64,000 nt of DNA, from contig JBGAHD010000002.1 in assembly GCA_044226395.1 (NCBI GenBank), forward strand, positions 930,001-994,000, written 5' to 3'. Shown one piece after another: positions 24,446 through 32,547 of the stretch. The position numbers and the translations under genes are program-made. The notes below the pieces were generated by a model. That model did not search any database, was not told where the DNA came from, and saw nothing but the letters and a program-made list of their open reading frames with translations. Source of the DNA: JBGAHD01 sp044226395 (lineage in GTDB: Bacteria; Pseudomonadota; Gammaproteobacteria; Xanthomonadales; Ahniellaceae). The first letter of the stretch is position 1. Every line of letters starts with the position of its first letter.

Positions 24446-24907
24446 ATGCGCAGAATCTCCACGCGCCCGGCTCGATCGGGTTGCCCCATCGGCATCGCTT
24501 TGGACCTGATCGGCGATCCTTGGTCCTTGTTGATCGTGCGCGACCTGATGTTCAAGGGCGCGACGCGCTTCCACGACTTTCTCAACGCGGGCGAGGGCAT
24601 CGCGACGAATGTTCTGTCCGACCGCCTGGCGCGCCTGGAGGCCGCCGAGCTGATCAGCAAGCGCCCCGACCCCGACGACGCGCGACGCTTCGTCTACCGC
24701 CTGACGCGCAAGGGCATCGATCTGGCGCCGATGCTCGTGGAACTCGTGCTGTGGTCGGCCAAGCATGCCCAGACCGACGCCCCGCCCGAAGTTTTGCGCG
24801 CGATGCGGGGCGATCGCGACGCCTTCGTGGCGGGTGTCGTCGACAACTGGCGCGCGACCGCGCCGCGCCCCAGTACGACGAACCCGCGCCGCAGGCGCAA
24901 GACCTGA
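24446..24907 (+). CDS. HxlR family winged-helix transcriptional regulator
   Basis: A 153-residue protein with the HxlR signature: CPIGIALDLIGDPWSLLIVR (with the N-terminal Cys typical of redox- or ligand-sensing members), LMFKGATRFHDFLNAGEGIA, TNVLSDRLARLEAAELISKR and the wing DDARRFVYRLTRKGIDLAP. HxlR proteins bind DNA as dimers at palindromes, which fits the paired repeats upstream. The C-terminal 40 residues form a further helix and a basic tail (RRRRKT). The likely targets are itself and the divergent membrane-protein gene. Confidence 0.85.
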   Translation: MRRISTRPARSGCPIGIALDLIGDPWSLLIVRDLMFKGATRFHDFLNAGEGIATNVLSDRLARLEAAELISKRPDPDDARRFVYRLTRKGIDLAPMLVELVLWSAKHAQTDAPPEVLRAMRGDRDAFVAGVVDNWRATAPRPSTTNPRRRRKT

Positions 24908-24953
24908 TCCCGAGACACCGACCGCCAGCCGTTTCGTCAGTTCGCTTGTGCGA

Positions 24954-26882
24954 TCAGCGCGAATCGACGCGCAACCAGAACGGCCCGATTGGCTCGCCGG
25001 TCGCATCGACCAGATTCGCGCCGCGCGGATCATCGCGCCACGCGTAGCGCGCGGCCACGGGCTCGGTGACCGCTTCGGCTTCGATCAACAGCTCCACGCC
25101 ATCGACGCGCGCCCGCGCGGGATGAAAGACGCCATCGGCGCCGGCGATCTCCAGCGCGCCGAACGCACTACCTTCACGCGCGCGCACGGGCGCATCGCCG
25201 GGCGTGAACCGCACGCGCAGCCGCGTACCGTCGCGAACCACGCTCGTCGCGCGCGTCGGCGCGACGATTTCGTCATGACCGTACGCGACACGCAGCGCCT
25301 CGCGCGCGAGACGTTCGCCGACCGTGCGCTTGTCGCGCGGATGAATGTCGCCGCTGTCACCGACATCGAGTGCGAGCGCTTGCCCCGTGTTCGCCAAGCG
25401 AAGTGTTGCCTCCTGCGCGGCGCGCACCGTGGCCCAAGGGCTGTCGATCAGCACGCCGTCGCGCTGCTCATCGGTTTGCGAGCCGTAGTTCGCGAGTTGC
25501 ACCCAGAAGAAGGGCAAGTCGGGTTGACCAAACGTTTCGCGCCAACCGGCGATCAAGCGCGAGAAGCGTTCGGCGTAGCGGGGCGCGTCGGTCGTGTTGG
25601 CATCGGCTTCGCCCTGATACCAAATCACGCCGCGCAGCGGCGTGTCGCGCCACGGTTGAATCATGGCGTGATTGAGCCCGACGGGTTCGAGATTCAGTTG
25701 CCGCGTGACATCGGCGCGCACGCGCGCGGTCATGAATCGCCATGGCGACGGCAACACCACGCGCGAGCCATCGGCGCCACGCAAGAACAACCCCTCCGGC
25801 GCGCGCGCCAGGCCACCGCCACCGCCGGTGTCCTCGACACGGATCGCGATCACATTGTCGCCCACGCGCAGCACGCCGGCGGCGATGGCGTAGTCGCGCG
25901 CTTGATTCCACGCCAACGTCATGCCGCCCACGCGCGTGCCATTGACGTAAGTGACATCGGAATCGTCGATCATGCCGAGATTCAAACGCGCCTCGCCATT
26001 GGCTTGCGCCGCGCTCAAGCGCACGTGCGCGCGATACCAGGCGACGCCGTCCATGTCGGCATAGCCTTGCGCTTCCCAGATGCCCGGAACTCGAAGCGTG
26101 GGCCAGGCGCGATCGTCGAACTCGCGCGTGGACCAGCGTGCTTCGGTCGCGGCATCGGGCGCGCGCGCGGCGATCTCAGCGATGCGTTGAGTCGCCGCTT
26201 GCACGCGCGCGTCCTCGCGCGCCACGCGTTCCGCCAAGCCTTCGGGCGCGCCACCGAGCGTGCGCGCATCGCTCCAGGCCTCGATGCGGCTGCCGCCCCA
26301 GGTGGCGTTGATGATGCCGATCGGCACCTGCTCGCGCGCCTGAATGCGACTCGCGAAGTAGTACGCCACCGCGCTGAAATCACCCACGTTCGCCGCCGTC
26401 GCCACGCGCCATTTGCCGCCCGAAGGCTCCCGGCGTGGCGTCACGCTGAAGTCATGCGGCAGCTTGAACTCGCGAATCGCCGAGTTGCCGCCGCGCGCGC
26501 TCTCGGCCGCGCCGTCGGCGGCCTCGCGCAGAAAAAACTCCATGTTCGACTGGCCCGAAGCCAGCCAGACATCGCCGACCATGACATCGCGCAGCACCAC
26601 GGCGTGACCTTCGGCGTCCAGCGCGATCTCGAACGGACCACCGGCCGCGCGCGCGGGCCATTGCAAGGTCCAGCGACCCGCGTCATCGGCACGCGCGCGC
26701 GCCGACACACCATCGAACATGCCGCGCACCTTCGCGCCCGGCGTCGCCGTCCCCGACACGCGCATCGGCGCATCCCGCTGCAGCACCACGTGATCACCGA
26801 ACTGACGATCGACCGCGAAAGGCACCGTCGCGCGCGCGGCGAACGCCAGGAGTAGACCCATCACCACCACGATCCACCGCAT
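24954..26882 (-). CDS. exported sialate O-acetylesterase-like SGNH hydrolase
   Basis: A 642-residue protein, ATG 26882 after GAGGAG. Signal peptide about 1-18 (FAARA end). Domains in order: an N-terminal beta domain (FAVDRQFGDHVVLQRDAPMR), the SASA/SGNH catalytic region starting at VGDVWLASGQSNMEFF (Ser112), an inserted beta-sandwich (about 245-375, WYRAHVRLSAAQANGEARLN), the continuation GVIWYQGEADAN and QLANYG, and the Asp/His block DSGDIHPRDKRTVGERLAR. This order is that of sialate O-acetylesterases, which release acetyl groups from sialic acid or from acetylated plant polysaccharides. The periplasm is the expected location. Confidence 0.85.
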   Translation of the reverse strand: MRWIVVVMGLLLAFAARATVPFAVDRQFGDHVVLQRDAPMRVSGTATPGAKVRGMFDGVSARARADDAGRWTLQWPARAAGGPFEIALDAEGHAVVLRDVMVGDVWLASGQSNMEFFLREAADGAAESARGGNSAIREFKLPHDFSVTPRREPSGGKWRVATAANVGDFSAVAYYFASRIQAREQVPIGIINATWGGSRIEAWSDARTLGGAPEGLAERVAREDARVQAATQRIAEIAARAPDAATEARWSTREFDDRAWPTLRVPGIWEAQGYADMDGVAWYRAHVRLSAAQANGEARLNLGMIDDSDVTYVNGTRVGGMTLAWNQARDYAIAAGVLRVGDNVIAIRVEDTGGGGGLARAPEGLFLRGADGSRVVLPSPWRFMTARVRADVTRQLNLEPVGLNHAMIQPWRDTPLRGVIWYQGEADANTTDAPRYAERFSRLIAGWRETFGQPDLPFFWVQLANYGSQTDEQRDGVLIDSPWATVRAAQEATLRLANTGQALALDVGDSGDIHPRDKRTVGERLAREALRVAYGHDEIVAPTRATSVVRDGTRLRVRFTPGDAPVRAREGSAFGALEIAGADGVFHPARARVDGVELLIEAEAVTEPVAARYAWRDDPRGANLVDATGEPIGPFWLRVDSR

Positions 26883-27032
26883 GACCACTCCTCGACTACG
26901 CGCGATGCGCGACTCGATTCTCACCGTCGCGCGGCGCGCACACAACTGCCACCGCCGCGCGCGCGAGGCTTGCCGCGACACGCGTCCTGCCGCATGCTGC
27001 GCGCCTTCCCGTTCGCGCCCCGCAGGTTGCCC

Positions 27033-28751
27033 GTGTCCACGTCCGCCCAAGATCCGTTCAAGCCCGGTTTCGATCTGCTCCTGCAAGGGCGCATGGCCGA
27101 TGGCGCGAATCACATCGCCGCCGTCGCGTCGCAAGCGGTGATGGCCGGTCGTCGCGATCTGGCCGAACAAGCGCTGCGCGCGGCCGTGCGGCTGGCGCCA
27201 CAGCAAGCCGTGCTCTTGGCGCGCTTGGCGGGCGTGCGTCAGATGGCGGGCGATCCGGGCGAGGCGCAGACGCTCGCGCAGCGCGCGCTGCAACTCGACG
27301 AAGGCGAGACCATGGCCGCGACGCTGCGCGTCGAGCATCTGGTCGAACGCGGTCAAGCCAGCGAAGCCATCGCCGTGGCGGAAGCCTGCTTGCGCCATCA
27401 ACCCGAAGCACCGCAGTTGCGTCGCGCGTACTCGCAAGCGCTGTTGATTCAGGGCCGCTCGACCTTGTCGGCCGCTGCCGCTTTGCGCGTGGCCGAGCAA
27501 CTGCCCAACAATCCCGCCGCCATCAGCACCGCCGCCATGGCCCTGCTGTATGACGATTCGCGCGATGCGCGCCAACTCGCCGCGCAACATCGCGCGCTCG
27601 TGCGACGCATGCCGCCCGATCCCGCCGGCGCCGTGCTCGCCCCGCGGCCGCCACTGGCCGGGCGACCGCTTCGCGTCGGTTTCGTCTCGGGCGACTTTCG
27701 CGCGCACCCGGTCGGCTTCTTCATCGCGACGCTGTTTCAACATCTCGATCGCGAACGTTTTCTGGTGCACGCGTACTCGCGCGTTGGCGCCATCGATCAG
27801 GACGAGTTCACCGCGCAACTGCGCACTCGCGCCGATCGTTGGCACGACACTGCGGCGCTCAACGATGCTCAAGTTCATGCCTTGATCCAGCGCGAAGGCA
27901 TCGATGTGCTGATCGACCTCGCGGGCCTGACCTTCGGCGGCCGGCCGCGCTTGTTCGCCGCGCGCGCGGCGCCAGTGCAGCTCGCGTACCTCGGCTATCC
28001 GTATTCGAGCGGCCTGCCCAACATCGATGGCCTGATCGGCGACGTGCACGTGCTGCCGCCCGAGGCCGACGCGCTCTACGCCGAACGCCTGTATCGATTG
28101 CCGCATGCTTTTCTTTCGCTCGCCGGGCTCGAAGACACCGTGCCCGTGAGTCCCTTGCCGTCGCTGCGCGCGGGTCACTTCACTTTCGGCAGTCTTAATC
28201 ATCTGGCCAAGGTTTCCGATCGCACGGTGGCGCTGTGGGCGCGCGTGCTCCAGCAAGTGCGTCATTCACGACTGGCGCTGTGCGCGATCGCCTTCCTCGA
28301 TCCGGGCACGCAGGCGCTGACCGCGCAGCGCTTCGCCGATCACGGCATCGAGGCCGAACGCCTGCTCCTGCTGTCGCCGCGCACGCCCTTGGGCGAATTC
28401 CTGCGTTACTACGATCAGATCGATCTCGGCCTCGATCCGCTGCCCTTCAACGGCGGCACCACCACGGTGCAGGCGCTGTGGGCCGGCGTGCCGACGCTGA
28501 CCTTGCCGGGCGAGTCGATGATGAATCGCATGGGCCTGTCGATCGCGCGTACCGCGGGCTTGGGCGATGGCTTCATCGCGCGCGACGCCGATCACTACGT
28601 CGAACTAGCCGCGAGCTGGGCGCAACGCCGCGAGGAACTGGCGACCCTGCGCGCGGGCTTGCGCGCTCAGGCGCGCGCGACCACCTTGTTCGATGGCGCG
28701 CGTTTCGCGCGCGAATTCGGCGAACTGCTAAGCCAGATCGTCACGCCCTGA
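27033..28751 (+). CDS. TPR-containing OGT/SPINDLY-type glycosyltransferase (GT41)
   Basis: About 572 residues if the GTG at 27033 is used; ATG 26994 and others upstream are possible. The N-terminal half has TPR-like helical repeats (AEQALRAAVRLAPQQAVLLA, AQTLAQRALQLDEGET). The C-terminal half shows the GT41 O-GlcNAc-transferase pattern: LRVGFVSGDFRAHPVGFF, IDVLIDLAGLTFGGR, VQLAYLGYPYSSGL, FGSLNHLAKVS and DPLPFNGGTTTVQALWAGVP, which forms the UDP-sugar site. Bacterial members glycosylate proteins such as flagellins or adhesins. No acceptor is evident nearby. It is convergent with the DUF817 gene. Confidence 0.85.
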   Translation: MSTSAQDPFKPGFDLLLQGRMADGANHIAAVASQAVMAGRRDLAEQALRAAVRLAPQQAVLLARLAGVRQMAGDPGEAQTLAQRALQLDEGETMAATLRVEHLVERGQASEAIAVAEACLRHQPEAPQLRRAYSQALLIQGRSTLSAAAALRVAEQLPNNPAAISTAAMALLYDDSRDARQLAAQHRALVRRMPPDPAGAVLAPRPPLAGRPLRVGFVSGDFRAHPVGFFIATLFQHLDRERFLVHAYSRVGAIDQDEFTAQLRTRADRWHDTAALNDAQVHALIQREGIDVLIDLAGLTFGGRPRLFAARAAPVQLAYLGYPYSSGLPNIDGLIGDVHVLPPEADALYAERLYRLPHAFLSLAGLEDTVPVSPLPSLRAGHFTFGSLNHLAKVSDRTVALWARVLQQVRHSRLALCAIAFLDPGTQALTAQRFADHGIEAERLLLLSPRTPLGEFLRYYDQIDLGLDPLPFNGGTTTVQALWAGVPTLTLPGESMMNRMGLSIARTAGLGDGFIARDADHYVELAASWAQRREELATLRAGLRAQARATTLFDGARFAREFGELLSQIVTP

Positions 28752-28758
28752 TCGCCGC

Positions 28759-28788
28759 GCGCGGGACGATTCACGCCTCGTCCCGCGC
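28759..28788. terminator. bidirectional hairpin terminator
   Basis: GCGCGGGACGA, 8-base loop, TCGTCCCGCGC: an 11-bp perfect stem lying between the convergent OGT and DUF817 genes and overlapping the DUF817 stop. It has no long T tract. Confidence 0.6.
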
Positions 28789-29574
28789 CGCCGTCGATTC
28801 ACGCGGCACCAGACGCGCCACCAGCACCACGCTCAACACCACGAGCAAGGTCCACGACCCGATCTTGCCGTGATGCACCGCGCGCCAACCGCTGGCTTGA
28901 TAGGGATAGACCCACGCGTGCAGCGCGGTCGCGATGTTCTCCGCCACGAACACGAAGAAGCCGATCAGCGCGAAACTCAGCAGCAAAGGCATGCGCAGGC
29001 GATACCGACGCGGCGTGAAATACACCCAAGTGCGCGAGTAGCTCGCCGCCAGCGCCGCGAACAGCCACCAGCGATAGTCGCCAATGAAGTGGTGACTGAA
29101 GAAGTTCACGTAGATCGCGCCCGCCAGCAGCGCGGCCAGCCACGTCGGCGGCTCGCCGACCAAGCGCAGATCAAACAAGCGCCACGCGCGCACGATGTAA
29201 CTCGCCACCGCCGCGTACATGAAACCCGAATACAGCGGCACGCCCACCAACTTGCTGCAGCCCGGTTCCGGGTATTGCCAGGAACCGATCGCGGGATGCG
29301 TCTTGAACGCCTCGAGCGCGAAGCCCAGCACATGGAAGATCGCGATCGCGCGCACTTCGACGCGCGTCTCCAGGCGCAGGGCGAGCATCAAAGCCTGCAG
29401 CCCCAAAGCCCCGAGCAAAATCGCGTCATAGCGCGGCAGATGTTCAAAGCGAAGCCACGACGTCAGCGCCAGCACCGCGAAGAAACCGCCCGCGAACGCG
29501 CAAGCCCAGGCCTCCTTGAGCCCGAACCACCAGAACTCGAGCAGATAAGAACGCCAGCGTTCGCGCGCGGTCAT
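28771..29574 (-). CDS. DUF817 family integral membrane protein
   Basis: A 267-residue polytopic protein. Diagnostic DUF817 segments are FGLKEAWACAFAGG near the N-terminus, HVLGFALEAFKTHPAIGSW, YPEPGCSKLVGVPLYSGFMY, SYIVRAWRLFDLR, IYVNFFSHHFIGDYRWWLF and AENIATALHAWVYPYQASGW. About seven to eight transmembrane helices alternate with conserved polar pieces, including paired His residues (NFFSHHF). No biochemical function is established for the family. ATG 29574 is the only sensible start. Confidence 0.85.
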   Translation of the reverse strand: MTARERWRSYLLEFWWFGLKEAWACAFAGGFFAVLALTSWLRFEHLPRYDAILLGALGLQALMLALRLETRVEVRAIAIFHVLGFALEAFKTHPAIGSWQYPEPGCSKLVGVPLYSGFMYAAVASYIVRAWRLFDLRLVGEPPTWLAALLAGAIYVNFFSHHFIGDYRWWLFAALAASYSRTWVYFTPRRYRLRMPLLLSFALIGFFVFVAENIATALHAWVYPYQASGWRAVHHGKIGSWTLLVVLSVVLVARLVPRESTAARDEA

Positions 29575-29779
29575 CGCGCGAGCTTGCCAGCGCCGGGTGC
29601 GGGGTCCAAGACGGGATCGAGGGCTTTTCCAGGGCAGCGTTGGTCGTTGAGTCGCCCGTCACGCGTGCATGTGACTTTGTCGCGGCGGCCACGCGACCGC
29701 CATGCACTTCGCGCGATTCCGCGCGTCATCAAAGTCACTCAAGCGCCGCGCACAACCTCGCGCGACCCGCCTCCGCCAA

Positions 29780-30484
29780 CTACGCCGCCAACGCCAACGC
29801 CGCGCAGCCGAGCAAGCACACACCCGACGCGCGCTCGAAACGCACCAGCAAGGTCGAATCGCGCGTCGCCGCCGCCGCGTGCGCGGCCAGCGCGCCATAG
29901 CCCAGCAGCACGAAGAACTCCGACACCACGCTGGTCACGCCCAGGATCAGAATCTGCAGCGGCACGCTCATGCGGCTTTCCGGATGGACGAACTGCGGCA
30001 CGAGCGCGGTGAAGAACAAGATCGCCTTGGGATTGCCCAGCTGCAGCAGCAAGGCCGTGCGCCACGCGACGAAGGGCGTGAGTCGCGCGCGCGGCGCGGG
30101 TATCGCCGCGGGTGCGCTCGTACCCGGCGCAGCGCTCGCGTCGTCCGTCGACGGGGCCGCGTCTTCACTGGCGACCCCTGGCGTCGACGCCACTAACGGC
30201 GGCGCCGCGCGCAAGGACTGAATGCCCAACCACACCAGATACGCCGCGCCCAACCACTTCAGCACCACGAACACGGGCGCGGCTTTCGCGATCACTAGGC
30301 CCAGGCCCAAGGCGCTGGCGATGAAATACGTCGTGTTGCCCGACAGCACGCCCAGGTTCGCGCCGATGCTCGCGCGCAAGCCGTGGCGCAGACCCGTGCC
30401 GACCACGAACAACACCGCCGGGCCCGGCACGAACGACAGCGCCGTCTCGGTGATGAAGAACAAAAACCACGTGGCGAAACTCAT
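29780..30484 (-). CDS. LysE/RhtB-type exporter
   Basis: A 234-residue protein with the LysE pattern: TETALSFVPGPAVLFVVGTG at helix 1, GANLGVLSGNTTYFIASALG, LKWLGAAYLVWLGIQSLR, and GNPKAILFFTALVPQFV. About six membrane helices are predicted. The cytosolic loop between helix 3 and 4 (about residues 95-135) is lengthened by a Ser/Ala/Pro/Thr-rich insertion that most relatives lack. Substrates of the family are amino acids such as homoserine, lysine or leucine; this one is not defined. It lies downstream of glnA in the same direction but across 203 bases with terminator-like hairpins. Confidence 0.8.
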   Translation of the reverse strand: MSFATWFLFFITETALSFVPGPAVLFVVGTGLRHGLRASIGANLGVLSGNTTYFIASALGLGLVIAKAAPVFVVLKWLGAAYLVWLGIQSLRAAPPLVASTPGVASEDAAPSTDDASAAPGTSAPAAIPAPRARLTPFVAWRTALLLQLGNPKAILFFTALVPQFVHPESRMSVPLQILILGVTSVVSEFFVLLGYGALAAHAAAATRDSTLLVRFERASGVCLLGCAALALAA

Positions 30485-30618
30485 GACGGCGAATTCCGGT
30501 CGACAACGATCGGCCGCGCGCGCGGCGCGCGACGGTGCGGATGAACTCGATAGTCCTCGCGCGCCCGCGAGAACAAGCGCGACGCATCGCGCGACGCGGG
30601 CGAGGCCGCCCGGTGAAA

Positions 30619-30677
30619 CGCGGCGTCAGGTCGTGACGCCGCGCGCGTCGCGCCGCCATCGCCGCGGGGCGATGGCG
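30619..30677 (-). terminator. tandem hairpins after glnA
   Basis: Two perfect hairpins follow the glnA stop on its strand. At 30654-30677 CGCCATCGCC and GGCGATGGCG pair around GCGG. At 30619-30643 CGCGGCGTCA and TGACGCCGCG pair around a 5-base loop, followed on the minus strand by TTTC. Together they should end glnA transcription. Confidence 0.7.
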
Positions 30678-30687
30678 ACCTCGATCC

Positions 30688-32097
30688 TCAGATCGAGTAG
30701 TACATCTGGAACTCGATCGGGTGCGTGCTCATGCGGAACTTGGTCACTTCCTGCATCTTGAGATCGATGTAGCCATCGATCAGGTCGTCGGAGAACACGC
30801 CGCCGGCCTTGAGGAACTCGCGATCCTTGTCCAGGGCCTCGAGCGCCATGTCCAGCGAATGGCAGACCTTCGGGATGTTCTTCTCTTCTTCCGGCGGCAG
30901 GTCGTACAGATCCTTGTCCGACGGCGCGCCCGGATCGATCTTGTTCTTGATGCCGTCCAGGCCCGCCATCAGCAGGGCCGCGAAGGTCAGGTAACCCGAG
31001 TTCATCGGATCCGGGAAGCGAATCTCGATGCGACGCGCCTTCGGGCTCGACACCCACGGAATGCGGCACGACGCCGAGCGATTACGCGCCGAATACGCCA
31101 GCATCACCGGCGCCTCGAAGCCCGGCACCAGGCGCTTGTAGCTGTTGGTGGTCGAATTGGTGAAGGCGTTGATCGCGCGCGCGTGCTTGAAGATGCCGCC
31201 GATGTACCACAGCGCCGTCTGCGACAGACCGCCGTAGCCATCGCCCGCGAACAGGTTCTGGCCGCCCTTCGACAGCGACTGATGCACGTGCATGCCCGAA
31301 CCGTTGTCACCGACGATGGGCTTGGGCATGAAGGTCGCGGTCTTGCCGTGACGATGCGCGACATTGCGCACCACGTACTTCAAGGTCAGCAGCTCGTCGG
31401 CCTTGCGCACCAGCGTATTGAAGCGCGTACCGATTTCGCACTGACCGGCGGTGGCGACTTCGTGGTGATGCACTTCCACCGGCACGCCCATGCTCTCGAG
31501 AATCTTGCACATCTCGCCGCGCAGATCGCCCAGCGAATCGACCGGCGCCACCGGGAAGTAACCGCCCTTGATGCCGGGGCGATGACCGGAATTGCCTTCA
31601 TCGAACTTCTTGTTGGAACTCCACGCGGCCTCTTCCGACGAGATCTCGAAACCGGCGGCGTTCATGCCGTTCTGCCAACGCACGGAATCGAAGATGAAGA
31701 ACTCGGGCTCCGGACCAAAGAACGCCGAATCAGCGATGCCCGAGGACTTCAGATACGCCTCGGCGCGACGACCCAGCGAACGCGGATCGCGCGAATACGC
31801 CTGCATCGTGCTGGGCTCGAGCACGTCGCAATTGAGGATCAGGGTGCTGTCCTCGGCGAACGGATCGAGCACGGCGCTGGCCGCGTCGGGCAGCAGCACC
31901 ATGTCGGATTCGTTGATGCCCTTCCAACCGGAGATCGACGAACCGTCGAACATGCGGCCGTCCTCGAACGTCGCGGCATCGATGGTCTTGGCCGGGAAGG
32001 TCACGTGATGCTGCTTGCCGAGCATGTCGGCGAAGCGCAGATCGACGAACTCGACCTCGTTGTCCTTGATGGTTTTCAGTACGTTGTCGACACTCAT
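30688..32097 (-). CDS. glnA: glutamine synthetase type I (GSI-beta)
   Basis: A 469-residue enzyme, the usual GlnA length, that makes glutamine from glutamate, ammonia and ATP as a dodecamer. Visible signatures: MFDGSSISGWKGINESDM (N-terminal), the PEPEFF metal-binding segment, NGSGMHVHQS, and NRSASCRIPW with the active-site Arg. DLYDLPPEEEKNIPK carries the adenylylation-site Tyr typical of GSI-beta, so GlnE-type control is expected. ATG 32097 was chosen over longer frames because it matches known N-termini (MSVDNVLKTI) and follows GGAG. A sigma-54 promoter and an NtrC-type palindrome lie upstream. Confidence 0.95.
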   Translation of the reverse strand: MSVDNVLKTIKDNEVEFVDLRFADMLGKQHHVTFPAKTIDAATFEDGRMFDGSSISGWKGINESDMVLLPDAASAVLDPFAEDSTLILNCDVLEPSTMQAYSRDPRSLGRRAEAYLKSSGIADSAFFGPEPEFFIFDSVRWQNGMNAAGFEISSEEAAWSSNKKFDEGNSGHRPGIKGGYFPVAPVDSLGDLRGEMCKILESMGVPVEVHHHEVATAGQCEIGTRFNTLVRKADELLTLKYVVRNVAHRHGKTATFMPKPIVGDNGSGMHVHQSLSKGGQNLFAGDGYGGLSQTALWYIGGIFKHARAINAFTNSTTNSYKRLVPGFEAPVMLAYSARNRSASCRIPWVSSPKARRIEIRFPDPMNSGYLTFAALLMAGLDGIKNKIDPGAPSDKDLYDLPPEEEKNIPKVCHSLDMALEALDKDREFLKAGGVFSDDLIDGYIDLKMQEVTKFRMSTHPIEFQMYYSI

Positions 32098-32133
32098 GGC
32101 TGACTCCAGGGCGGTGAAGGAACGCTCGCCTCC

Positions 32134-32149
32134 AGCAATCGTCGTGCCA
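32134..32149 (-). promoter_or_regulatory. sigma-54 promoter of glnA
   Basis: On the minus strand TGGCAC-N5-TTGCT matches the sigma-54 consensus TGGCAC-N5-TTGC(A/T), with GG and GC exactly 10 bases apart. The predicted transcription start is near 32123, about 26 bases before the ATG. Confidence 0.85.
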
Positions 32150-32241
32150 GCCTGGGGCGACTCATAGACCATGCCGGATCAAACACTTGCGGCCAGATTC
32201 GGGGGAAATGCGCGCCGCGATGATGCAATGCATCAAGTGGC

Positions 32242-32258
32242 CGCACCATCGTGGTGCA
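32242..32258. promoter_or_regulatory. NtrC-binding palindrome upstream of glnA
   Basis: CGCACC-N5-GGTGCA is a near-perfect match to the NtrC enhancer consensus TGCACC-N5-GGTGCA. Its centre is about 127 bases upstream of the predicted glnA start, a normal enhancer distance. A second perfect inverted repeat, TGATGC-AAT-GCATCA at 32221-32235, lies 22 bp closer to the promoter. Confidence 0.75.
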
Positions 32259-32284
32259 AGCCTCTGGCGCAGAGATGGGCGGGA

Positions 32285-32460
32285 AACGAGGACACCCATC
32301 GTATGGAAAACGAGGACACCCATCGATCGGGGCATCGCCGCTTCGCCGAAGTAGAGAAATCAGGACACCCATCGATCCGGGCATCGCCGCTTCGCCGAAG
32401 TTCGAGCGCCGAAGATCGAGGACACCCGCCATTCGCGCCACAATCGGGGACATCCACGCG
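32285..32460. repeat. REP-like array with GGACACCC cores
   Basis: GGACACCC occurs at 32290, 32314, 32363 and 32420, and as GGACATCC at 32449. Copies two and three extend into nearly identical units of about 47 bases that continue as ATCGAT(C)GGGGCATCGCCG and contain the small hairpin CTTCG-C-CGAAG; their offset is 49 bases. The first core is followed by CATCG only. On the other strand the unit reads GATGGGTGTCC. No gene is seen in 32098-32547 apart from the glnA control sites and this array. Confidence 0.7.
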
Positions 32461-32547
32461 CCCGTTCCCGATGATTCGAAACACCGACGTCTTGTCCCTC
32501 TCGGGACGAGACCGAATTCGTCCGCTGGAACCCCAACTTTCTGATCG

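Noticed and set aside
26883..28265. Extension of the sialate esterase frame upstream of 26882
   Set aside because: The reading frame stays open on the minus strand through the OGT gene, but the real start has a signal peptide and GAGGAG at 26882.
32285..32460. CRISPR-like array
   Set aside because: The repeats are few, unequal in length, irregularly spaced (24, 49, 57 and 29 bases), and no cas gene is nearby.
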